Shown one piece after another: positions 38,004-46,700 of a stretch of 64,000 nt of DNA (the stretch's first letter is position 1; every line of letters begins with the position of its first letter). The notes under the pieces were generated by a model. The model did not search any database. It was not told the DNA's origin and was given only the letters and a program-made list of their open reading frames with translations. This DNA is from Bacteroidales bacterium (GTDB lineage: Bacteria; Bacteroidota; Bacteroidia; Bacteroidales; P3), in NCBI GenBank assembly GCA_017480245.1, contig JAFVBA010000012.1:96562-160561 (forward strand), in the 5' to 3' direction. The position numbers were made by a program, and so were the translations under genes.

Positions 38004-38304
38004 TTTTTAATAAATTTAAATTTCGTTAAGTCCCTCGTAACTTTTCTTTTATTTCATCACTTTAATAACCACCGACAAGGACTATTAACCAATAAGTATA
38101 ATTATATTAATTACTGAAATATTTTCCGAGACTATCGGAAATAGCGATTTATACAAATGTAACTTAGATTAAGACGATGATTACTTTTTCTGAAGCATTT
38201 ATTTACTTCATTTATCTTCCTCAACCTTTCATCTCACCATAGGCAATGCATTTTGTTACACATCATGTTAATATATTAGTTTTTAATTTTCTAAATTCAG
38301 CTCG
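38004..38304 (-). other. ~300-nt 5' leader of the giant adhesin mRNA
   Basis: Between the promoter (38305-38335) and the ATG lies an AT-rich leader with no open frame. It contains one short hairpin (TTCCGA and TCGGAA, about 38124-38141). Nothing else recognisable was seen. Confidence 0.55.
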
Positions 38305-38335
38305 CAAAATTACAAAATTCTGTCCGTTTGACAAA
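38305..38335 (-). promoter_or_regulatory. Promoter for the giant adhesin gene
   Basis: TTTG, a 19-base spacer and TAATTTTG on the minus strand form a perfect Bacteroidota promoter consensus. It implies a long untranslated leader of about 290 nt. Confidence 0.8.
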
Positions 38336-38479
38336 ATAAATTACTGTCTTTTTTTATTTCCCCAACCCTCTCTCCATCGTTATTTATCTTATAACTAAGG
38401 CACTTAACAATCTGTTTTTCTTTCCCTCTCAGCATAAAATCTCCCGTATTCTCTGCCATTTTCTTTTGTCTTCACAAAA

Positions 38480-38715
38480 GAAAGTTCTCATGTTTTTACT
38501 GCCAAAAGAATATATTTTTTTGCCAATAGCTGACTAATTTTTGCCACTTGCGGAAATAATAAGAAAAATACCCCCTCTTTTTGTCAAAAAGACCCGGTAT
38601 TTTCAGCAAAAAGACCCCCTTTTTTCATCACTATTTCCGCAAGTGGCAAAAATTTCTAAGCTATTGGCAGCAGAAATAAAGTAATTGGCAAAAAAATCTT
38701 CTGAAATAAAGGCAA
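38480..38715. repeat. 21-bp-pitch inverted repeat array (locus i)
   Basis: The left side has TGCCA at 38500, 38521 and 38542, exactly 21 bp apart. The right side has TGGCA at 38644, 38665 and 38686, again 21 bp apart, in inverse orientation. A perfect 23-bp inverted pair (TATTTCCGCAAGTGGCAAAA and three more bases, versus the left arm near 38535-38556) encloses a centre with CAAAAAGACCC repeated 22 bp apart (38585 and 38607). The remaining bases between this array and the promoter at 38335 hold nothing recognisable. Confidence 0.85.
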
Positions 38716-38744
38716 AAAAATAACGGAAAGAATCATTCCGTTAT
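38714..38744 (-). terminator. Terminator overlapping the TSCPD gene stop codon
   Basis: The minus strand reads ATAACGGAA, TGATTC, TTTCCGTTAT, then TTTTTTT. The TGA stop (38733-38735) lies in the loop, so termination and the gene end coincide. Confidence 0.85.
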
Positions 38745-38984
38745 CATTTTTTCCAAAGCGATTGCCAACTGATCGGGGCAACTTGTACCCTTGCCTTTGC
38801 AATCAATACCTTTCAAGCGTTTTATCGCCTCCTTGACCTCCATTCCTTTGATTAGAGCTGCCACACCTTGTGTATTACCATGGCAACCTCCAATAAAATT
38901 AACATTTTTTATCTTTTCTCCGTCCAACTCTATATCAATAAATTGCGAACACGTCCCGAAAGTTTTATAAGTCATCTGCTCCAT
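38733..38984 (-). CDS. TSCPD domain protein (TIGR03905-like)
   Basis: This small 83-residue protein contains the TSCPD signature near its end (GKGTSCPDQLAIALEKM) and the paired FIGGCHGNTQGVAALIKG segment near residue 31. The same domain ends some ribonucleotide reductases and occurs alone in many anaerobes; it may bind metal through its Cys residues, but the function is not established. It stands alone between the 21-bp-pitch array and the carbohydrate-binding gene. Confidence 0.88.
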   Translation of the reverse strand: MEQMTYKTFGTCSQFIDIELDGEKIKNVNFIGGCHGNTQGVAALIKGMEVKEAIKRLKGIDCKGKGTSCPDQLAIALEKMITE

Positions 38985-39060
38985 ATTATATATTGTTTAT
39001 TTACCACACTATAACGACGTTTCCATTTACTTATTGCATACAAGTAAAAAAGAATTAATC

Positions 39061-39094
39061 AAAAAAGGCGGAAAACCAACAAGAGTTCTCCGCC
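39061..39094 (-). terminator. Terminator of the carbohydrate-binding gene
   Basis: The minus strand reads GGCGGAGAAC, a short loop, GGTTTTCCGCC, then TTTTTT. It lies ~30 bp after the stop at 39125. Confidence 0.82.
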
Positions 39095-39124
39095 AACCAT
39101 ATTATAAAGTCAATCCGTTTGGTT

Positions 39125-41140
39125 TTACTTGCTTGAAGTCGTTACTTTGGAAGAAATTGTTACGGATTTAGAAGTTCCACCTGAGTAGGAAGCTCCCGTA
39201 TAATAGCCGTTCCACTCATCACTTCCCGTTATAGTACCGCCTTGTTTGATAGTATAAGTACCATTTACCAAGTCAGCAGAAGAGAATAACAAAGTAAGGC
39301 CATTACCACCTTGTACGCCACCACCGGGACCACCGCCCGGGCCTTTAGTAGCGGTTTGAGATTTCCACCATCCGCCTCCGCCTTGCTGACCTGAGATAGT
39401 TGGAACTTGAAATGTAACAAGGTCATTGCCATCGCTGTCTTCTATACGCAATGCTGTGCCGTTAGTAAGGCTTTTGTAGATAAGAGAATTCTGTGTGCAG
39501 ACCTTAGCAGTAGGAGTTGAAGTGCTGCCGCCGATACCAATCAAAGTTCCGCCCGTAATCTTGAATTGGTTGTTATCGCAATCAAATCCTTCTTCAGGAG
39601 CAGTGATTCCGATTGCGATAGTAAAGCCTCCGTTAAACTCCATTGTGCCGTTGCAATCAATACCGTCGTTACCCGTAGAGCGTGCAAAGGTTTTACCGCC
39701 ATTAACCTGGATATGTTTCTTAGCATTTATTGCATCGTCGTAAGTATTTATCTCAATAACTCCGCCGTTAATAAATAAGGTATCTTTACTTTCCAATCCT
39801 TCTCCGCCGTCATTCTTTGTAGTTACGGAGATTGTGCCGTTATTTACATACAAATTGCCCATTGCTTTCACTGCTTTAGGATTTGCATAGTCAGCATCCT
39901 GCCACCAACCTGCTGCTGCGGATTCCAAAATATGTTCGCCCGTAGTTGTAGCGTTGAATACTAAACTTGTTAGAGTAGTTTCGTTATTGCCGAAGATTAT
40001 TTTACCGTCTGCAGTAGCACATTTGCCTGCATTTCCATTAGCAATAAGATTAAATGTACCTGAATTGAACATTATGTCACCGTCTGCTTTAATACAAGAT
40101 GATTTGTAAGAATCTATTGTTCCCGTACTGTCTTTGTATGTATCGCCTCCGCCGTTAGAAGAAATATTTACACTTCCGCCGTTAAAAGTTATTGAACCGT
40201 CTGACTTGATCCCGCGACCTGCAACTGCTTTTTCGGATACAGTCATATTGATTGTACCTCCATTGACAATAATATCTTGGTCAGAAGAAATACCAGCACA
40301 ATAAGAAGGGTCGTAACCGCTTCCTACTTCTTCTAATATTATATTACCATTAGGGTTGCAAGTAATCGTTCCGCCGCTTATAGTAATAGTTGAGTCGGCT
40401 TTAATTCCCTTACCTGCATCACCGTTAATATTTACTGTGATATTACCGCTTGTTATATTGATGTCGGCATCGGAAGAAATACCATTCTTTTTGTTGGAAT
40501 TAACTACCAAAGTCCCGTTACCGCTAATGTTAGTCGTCCAAGAGGTACTAATAACAGGTTTCTTAGCGTTGTTTTCCGTATCGCTTATTTCGTTATACGT
40601 TCCGTCCGAAAGGATAATGTTGCAAGTAACTTCTTTGGAAGATTTAACAGGTACGGCAGTTTGGGAAGTCAAACTAACTCCGTTAAGAATAAGATTGAAA
40701 TCCTTATCATTCTTTATAGTTAAAGAACCATCAGTTGTTGAACCATAGACATAGTAGTTCAAATCCATTACTTTCATTTTGGAAGTTATAGTAACGTCTG
40801 CGCCATCAACTTCTATTGTAAGGCTTTCGGATTCTATGGAAGTAGATACCAGGGCAGTATCTCCGTTAAAATGGATATAGATTCCGTTTTCGTCTTCCGT
40901 GTTAAGAGTAGAGAACGTTATGTAATTGATTTTGGAAACATCAAAAGTAGTTGCTGCATCATCCTTATACAATAACATATTGTTCATTTGGTCGGAGAAA
41001 GTAATCTTATCAACTTCCGAAGTGGATTTCTCGGTTACCGTTCCGTCAGTATTGTAAATCCACATAGTGCTTTGTGCATTCAATTGATTAAAACTTACAA
41101 AGCACGCTGCTAAACCCAAAATGGAAAATATCTTTTTCAT
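39125..41140 (-). CDS. Exported beta-helix carbohydrate-binding domain protein (Cthe_2159-like)
   Basis: The 671-residue protein has a signal peptide (residues 1-22, ending QLNAQ). A short N-terminal region (MWIYNTDGTVTEKSTSEVDKI) is shared with the upstream partner. From ~100 to ~560 there is a right-handed parallel beta-helix with repeated ISGG, VNGG, GIKAD and GISSD turns, as in the Cthe_2159 family that binds polygalacturonate or cellulose. A Gly-rich linker (GGGPGGGVQGGNG) precedes a final beta domain. No T9SS sorting domain is present. Its ATG overlaps the stop of the upstream gene by 4 bp, so the two are coupled. Confidence 0.82.
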   Translation of the reverse strand: MKKIFSILGLAACFVSFNQLNAQSTMWIYNTDGTVTEKSTSEVDKITFSDQMNNMLLYKDDAATTFDVSKINYITFSTLNTEDENGIYIHFNGDTALVSTSIESESLTIEVDGADVTITSKMKVMDLNYYVYGSTTDGSLTIKNDKDFNLILNGVSLTSQTAVPVKSSKEVTCNIILSDGTYNEISDTENNAKKPVISTSWTTNISGNGTLVVNSNKKNGISSDADINITSGNITVNINGDAGKGIKADSTITISGGTITCNPNGNIILEEVGSGYDPSYCAGISSDQDIIVNGGTINMTVSEKAVAGRGIKSDGSITFNGGSVNISSNGGGDTYKDSTGTIDSYKSSCIKADGDIMFNSGTFNLIANGNAGKCATADGKIIFGNNETTLTSLVFNATTTGEHILESAAAGWWQDADYANPKAVKAMGNLYVNNGTISVTTKNDGGEGLESKDTLFINGGVIEINTYDDAINAKKHIQVNGGKTFARSTGNDGIDCNGTMEFNGGFTIAIGITAPEEGFDCDNNQFKITGGTLIGIGGSTSTPTAKVCTQNSLIYKSLTNGTALRIEDSDGNDLVTFQVPTISGQQGGGGWWKSQTATKGPGGGPGGGVQGGNGLTLLFSSADLVNGTYTIKQGGTITGSDEWNGYYTGASYSGGTSKSVTISSKVTTSSK

Positions 41141-41601
41141 AGTTTTGAGAATTTAAGGGTTTTACCATTGATCTTAACGGCGTAGATACCTTTCTCAAGA
41201 GAAGAAACGTTTATTCCGCTTCCGTTGTTGATGCCGTTATAAACCATTTTACCGTCCATGGAGTAGATTTCCACTCTTTCATTCTCCGCTCCTGCAATAC
41301 GTAATGATGAAGTAGCAGGGTTAGGATACAGCAAAACTGCATCTTTGCTTGTTTCATTCAAAGATGAATAGGTTATGAAGTAGATTTTTGAGATTTCAGA
41401 GAATTTCAATTCCGTTATATAACTCGAATATGAATTAGGATGAATGTAAATTCCCTCATCGTAGAAGGTAATACTCGTCAGGTCGTCATAACTGTACGTT
41501 GTTTCCGTGCCGTCTGTCTTTTGAACGACCATTTGATACTCTTGTGCATTCACTCCTATAGAAATACTGAAGAGCAATGCCGCCAAAATTAGTTTTTTCA
41601 T
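41137..41601 (-). CDS. Small T9SS-sorted exported protein
   Basis: This 154-residue protein has a signal peptide (1-19, ending GVNAQ) and an N-terminal unit YQMVVQKTDGTETTYSYDDL, similar to the start of the mature partner encoded just downstream. The C-terminal ~75 residues are a type A T9SS sorting domain (LLYPNPATSSLRIAG to KTLKFSKL). It is little more than a leader, a short domain and a sorting tail. The pairing with the carbohydrate-binding protein, through overlapping genes and shared N-terminal units, suggests they act together (inference). Confidence 0.82.
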   Translation of the reverse strand: MKKLILAALLFSISIGVNAQEYQMVVQKTDGTETTYSYDDLTSITFYDEGIYIHPNSYSSYITELKFSEISKIYFITYSSLNETSKDAVLLYPNPATSSLRIAGAENERVEIYSMDGKMVYNGINNGSGINVSSLEKGIYAVKINGKTLKFSKL

Positions 41602-41656
41602 ATCGCTGATGTTTTAAATGAATAATTAAATTTGATTAACAAATGTTTTAATGGTG

Positions 41657-41688
41657 CAAAATTCTGAAAAATTTTATAAAATTGCAAA
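41657..41688 (-). promoter_or_regulatory. Putative promoter for the 41601/41140 gene pair
   Basis: On the minus strand TTTG (41685-41688), a 20-base spacer and GAATTTTG approximate the consensus, with G for T at the first -7 base. It lies about 55 bp before the ATG. Confidence 0.5.
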
Positions 41689-41744
41689 TTCAACGAATTA
41701 TTTTTACAAAAAAGTTGAGAGAAAAAGGAAAATAAGACAACAAA

Positions 41745-41771
41745 GCAGCACCTTAAAAAATAAGATGCCGC
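41745..41771 (-). terminator. Terminator downstream of yihY
   Basis: GCGGCATCTTA and TAAGGTGCTGC pair with a 5-base loop (one G-T and one mismatch-tolerant pair). The minus strand continues into TTTGTTG. It lies ~55 bp after the yihY stop. Confidence 0.65.
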
Positions 41772-41825
41772 CAAACAAATTATGTACCTTGAAAAAGTTA
41801 ATAATATTTCCTAATTAAGAATATT

Positions 41826-42914
41826 CTATTCCTGTTTTGTAAGAATCTTTTTTACTTTGCTTCGGTTGAATATCGTTTTTACTCTTCTCGGATTAAGCAT
41901 ATTTGTAGAGGTTCTTGATATACTTACCTTGTCTTTATCTTTCGGTGTTTTATGAAGTGAAAAACCTTCATTGTAAGCCTCTGCTATGGAGGCGTTAAGT
42001 TCAAAGCCCAAGATAAGTACGTATGCATTCAAATAAAGCCATAACAAGAAAATAATGATTGCTCCGATTGAGCCATAGAGTGCATTATAGCGTGAAAAAT
42101 GAAGAATATAAAAATTGAAACCGTTTGACATCAAGATAAACATTATAGTTGCCAAAGTTGCGCCTGCCGAAAAGAATTTGTAACCGCTTCGCTTTGCAGG
42201 AGTAACATAGTATATCGTTGCCAACACTACATATATCAAAAAGACGATTATTGACCATTTGATAATCTTAAACACTAACAGTTGAACCGATGTGCTTATT
42301 ATGTCTGTAGAAATAAAATAGGATATAAGTTTTCTTGAAAACAATATCAAAGCAAAACTAATTATCACGGCTATAAATATTCCCAAAACAATCAAAATAG
42401 CAATCGTTCTTCTCTTAAGGAATTTGACTTTTTTATTTGTATGTGTGGATTGGTTGAAAGTAAGCAGTAATGAATTGAATCCCGAAGATGCTACCCATAA
42501 AGCAGAAATAAAACCTATTGACATCAAACCTTTATGTTTCTTGGAGAGTAAATCGGTTATTGTCTTTTGAATAAAATCCTGTGTATTCTCGGGAAAAAGA
42601 TTGTCAAGCGTTTCTAAAATCATCGGAATGAAATGTTCCAAATGAAAGAACGGCAAAAGAGTAAATCCTGCAAGTAACAAAGGAAACAGAGATAAGAACA
42701 GATGATAGGAAAGTGCGGCGGCGCGTTGGTTAATAACCCCTTGTTTCAACCCTTTTACGAAAAAAAGAATCACATCAAACAAGGGAACGCCCTGAAATCC
42801 TGGTAAAACAAGCATTCTTGAAGTATGAAGAGCCTGTCTTACGGGACGCCAATAAAGAAACTTCTTATCCTGAAAAAAACTTTTCTTTTCTGCAATATAG
42901 GATTTGATTCCCAT
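41826..42914 (-). CDS. YihY/BrkB-family inner-membrane protein
   Basis: The ATG at 42914 (MGIKSYIAEKK) is chosen over an upstream TTG. The ~362-residue protein has about six membrane helices between residues 40 and 310, with the family's QGVINQRAAALSYHLFLSLFPLL at the first helix and FLLWLYLNAYVLILGFELNA near the end. The C-terminal ~50 residues are basic. YihY proteins were once called RNase BN; their function is unsettled. It is 22 bp downstream of nadC. Confidence 0.9.
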   Translation of the reverse strand: MGIKSYIAEKKSFFQDKKFLYWRPVRQALHTSRMLVLPGFQGVPLFDVILFFVKGLKQGVINQRAAALSYHLFLSLFPLLLAGFTLLPFFHLEHFIPMILETLDNLFPENTQDFIQKTITDLLSKKHKGLMSIGFISALWVASSGFNSLLLTFNQSTHTNKKVKFLKRRTIAILIVLGIFIAVIISFALILFSRKLISYFISTDIISTSVQLLVFKIIKWSIIVFLIYVVLATIYYVTPAKRSGYKFFSAGATLATIMFILMSNGFNFYILHFSRYNALYGSIGAIIIFLLWLYLNAYVLILGFELNASIAEAYNEGFSLHKTPKDKDKVSISRTSTNMLNPRRVKTIFNRSKVKKILTKQE

Positions 42915-42935
42915 ACGATAAATACTCAAAACCGT

Positions 42936-43784
42936 TTAATCACTTACCAAAGAAATATCCATAGCAGAGATATGATGGGTTAAAGCACCCACCGAAATGA
43001 AATCAACATTGCTTTTAGCGTAAGTTTTCAATGTTTGGAAATTGATTCCTCCGCTCGCTTCGGTTTCATATCTGCCGTTAATGATTTGAACAGCCTTTGT
43101 CAAATCCTCAGGTGTGAAGTTGTCAAGCATAATTCTGTCAATACCTCCGCAATTCAATACTTCGTCCAACTCTTCAAAGTTTCTTACCTCAATTTCTATA
43201 CGTAAATCCATATTGTTTTCACGCAAATATTCGTTGGTTTTGGTAATTGCGTTAGTTATTCCGCCTGCGAAGTCAATATGATTGTCTTTTAACATAATCA
43301 TATCAAACAATCCTATTCTGTGATTGCATCCTCCACCCGTCTTAACGGCATATTTTTCAAGCAAGCGTAAGCCCGGGGTAGTTTTTCTTGTATCCAACAG
43401 TTTGGTATGCATACCCTCCAATTCTTTTACATATTTGGATGTAGTGGTTGCAATACCGCTCATCAGTTGAATATAATTAAGCGCCGTGCGTTCCGCTCCT
43501 AAAATATTGCGGGCATTTCCAGATATTTTAAGAATTAAATCGCCTTTCTTCACCTGCGCTCCGTCCTCAAGGAAACGTGCAATATGTATGTCATTTTCAG
43601 AATCCATCAAATGAAATACTTCACAAAAAACATCCACTCCGCAAAGTATTCCTTCATCTTTTGCTATCAATTTGACTTTTCTTTGAGCCGTCTTGTCAAT
43701 ACAAGCAATAGAAGAGAAATCTCCTTTTTGGATATCCTCTTCTAATGCGTTTAATATATGTTTTCTTAAAAATACCTTGTCCAT
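42936..43784 (-). CDS. nadC: Nicotinate-nucleotide pyrophosphorylase (carboxylating)
   Basis: NadC converts quinolinate and PRPP to nicotinate mononucleotide in NAD synthesis. The 282 residues match the family. LLDTRKTTPGLRLLEKYAV near residue 130, TGGGCNHRIGLFDMIMLKDNH near 150 and EASGGINFQTLKTYA near 240 carry the substrate- and phosphate-binding residues. It starts 3 bp after the stop of the M6 protease gene on the same strand, so it may be read through from there. Confidence 0.96.
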   Translation of the reverse strand: MDKVFLRKHILNALEEDIQKGDFSSIACIDKTAQRKVKLIAKDEGILCGVDVFCEVFHLMDSENDIHIARFLEDGAQVKKGDLILKISGNARNILGAERTALNYIQLMSGIATTTSKYVKELEGMHTKLLDTRKTTPGLRLLEKYAVKTGGGCNHRIGLFDMIMLKDNHIDFAGGITNAITKTNEYLRENNMDLRIEIEVRNFEELDEVLNCGGIDRIMLDNFTPEDLTKAVQIINGRYETEASGGINFQTLKTYAKSNVDFISVGALTHHISAMDISLVSD

Positions 43785-43787
43785 TTA

Positions 43788-46700
43788 TTATTTTGAAATG
43801 ATAAGTTTGATATTCTTGTAAATATTCTCTCCTTTTATTGTAACCAAATAAGAACCGTTCGGCAGATTTTCCAATCCCAATACATTATCTCCCAAATTTA
43901 ATGTAATATTGTCCGAATATACCTTAGCACCTTTGGAATCGGTTACAATAATATTTACATCCTTTGCATTCAAGTCTGTATTTGCCGTGATAAATACCGT
44001 TCCCGAAGAAGGATTAGGGGATATTGCAAGATTATTATCCTCATTCACCCCGTCAAATCCTACTCCATAGGTAACTTCTACCTCTCCCAAACCTGAAACT
44101 GCTGCATTGCAGACTCCACTTTTGACTGTAGCACGGTAATAATATACTCCCATATCCTCCGGTTTGTCAGTAAGATATTCTTGTCCTGAAGAATTATCTA
44201 TTTCCTGCCAATCATAACCAGGACGCAGACGCTGCCAATAAAGAATATCACCTACATAAGCGCGAAGTTGGAATTTAGCATCTTGATACTGCGGAACATT
44301 ATCTTGCATTGCGAAAACATTACCGCCTTTTGACGCCGGGTCTATAGTAATTGTAATTATATCGGAAGTATCAACGGAAACATAAGAAGTAACTACACGT
44401 CTGTAATAAGTAGTTTTGAATAATTGCATAGGAGCATACCAATAATCATCATTAACGCTGCCTTCGTCGCACGGTTGCCAAGTAATACCGTCATTAGATG
44501 AAATCCAAAGATATTCGTATGTACCGTTACCACCCGTAGGAGAAGAACCATTCAAAGAAGAAGGCACACTGCCGGTGCAAAGATGTTGGTCAGAAGATAT
44601 AGTATTATTAAATATAGGAATATAAGGTGTAGTTATTTTCATAGTCTGTCCGTATGCAGTACCGTAACTATTGGTTGCAAAAGCACGGACGTAATATGTT
44701 GTCAAAGGTTCAAGGTTGGTTATTGCCACATTGAATGTTCCGCTGCCGTTACCTGAATTTATTTTACTGTCTGCAATTGTTGGATTATTGTGTTTAGAAT
44801 AAACAAAACCTCTTTGAGTAACAGGTGTCATTCCTTCGTATGTTATTGTACCCTGTGCATACATCTTATTATAATCTGTCAAATATATGCTGTCGGTTGA
44901 TACAAAGGCTATCTGAGATACGGCTTTTACTTCCAAATTATCCAGTACATAAGCCTCATTGCTCAATCCTGCTCCCCAAAATGCAATATAGGCGTTTTCG
45001 CTTTGATGATTCAAAGTAGGGATATCAACCGTTATAGTCTGTCCGTCAGGTTCCGTTGCAGTGTTTAGCAATTCCCATTCACCCTCTACTCCATCGCGGT
45101 AATAAACCTCAACATTATGAACAGACGCATCGTCTGTCATTCTTGTCGCTTTATAAATTACTGCCATAGAATCCTTATTTGACAAATCCAATATAGGAAG
45201 TATCAATTTGTCTTGCATATCAAAACAAACAGTATCCACAGAAGTTAAATCAGGAGTGTAAGGAAAATCTGTTATCTTCGCACATTTGGTTACGAAAGTT
45301 TCTTCTGTTGAATAGGAAATCATACCTTGATTTTGTGCAAATGCCCTTACGTAATATTGAGTTGAAGATTCCAATTCATTAGTTGCAACCGTATAGTTAC
45401 CTATTGACATATCCGAAGAAGTAATCACAATATCATTAACAGTCGGTGAAGATTGAGTACTCAAAACAAAGCCTTTATTAACTAAATTAGTGAATCCGCT
45501 ACTTTGAATATTAGCTTTAAAAGTTGCTCCGTTGTCCGTAATATTTTCAATGGAAGTAAAATCAACTACAGGCCAAGAAGCGATATTTTTATCCGTAACA
45601 ATTACATCATCCAAATACACTCCGTCTCCTGCTTTCAACGCAGCTTCAAAACCTATATACAATGTTTGACTTTTAACCGGCAATTCTATAGTATCCGTCT
45701 GCCAATTGCTAATCTGAGATGTATATTCTTTCAACAAAACCCAAGAACCTCTTAAAGAAGTCTTATAATAAACTTTCAGATTATCGGTGTGGTAGGATTC
45801 AGTCTTTTGATAATGGTCAAAAATAACAATAGGCTCGTCCAAAACTGTAATATCCATCGGAGGAGTTATCAATTTGATTTGAGGTTGTGGCTTATATTCG
45901 GATCCTGTCCAAATATAATCGCTATGGATATATGCATTATTACTGTCATTTACCGTCCAATTAGTACAAACATATACCGTATTTTCTTCTCTCCAACATT
46001 CTTCTATGCCATTTGTAAAATCTTCGTAATAAGGAAATGAATTGATACTTGCACACGGAGTTTTGATTTGTATAATCTCCCCGTAAGAAATTCCGCTTGC
46101 AGTTTTAGCATAGGGGCGCAGGTAATAAGTTTGATTGTTATTCAATCCTATTAAATTAACATTGATTTGTGTATTAGAAGAAGAATTATCTATTTGTTTA
46201 GTTGAATTTGCCTCCGAAGGAACTGAATTGTCAGAATACAGAAATCCTTTTTCGGTAATTGTAAGTGAGTTTGCTTTAAGCGAAGCCGTAGATACAACGG
46301 TATCAAAAGCAAAATCAAAGTTAGCATCGTATATATCAACAAAATTACTCGTATCTCCTATATGGAAAGTTATGTTAGAGGTATTTTCATTTTCCGATAT
46401 ACGATAAAGAGGTTTGTTTAAATAGATTCCGTCATAAGACTTGGTAGATGGAGTTGTCAAATCCGAAAAAGAACGTACTTCTAAACTACCAGGAAACGGT
46501 TGATTCTGTCCGTAAGAATAGCCACCGTTCCAAAAACTATAAACATGCTTATCTGTATTTGCCGTAATAAGTTCAAAACCTAACCTTGAGGTATCGCAGT
46601 TAACACAATTGTTATTCCAACCGGAAACATTACGGTCTATTTTGTAGATAATAAGACCATGACCCGGTAAATAAGTGTCAAAACCAGTCTGTTGGCGGTT

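Noticed and set aside
38480-38715. CRISPR array
   Set aside because: Units are 5-8 bases at a 21-bp step, inverted about a centre, without constant repeats of 24-40 bp or equal unique spacers, and no cas genes are present.
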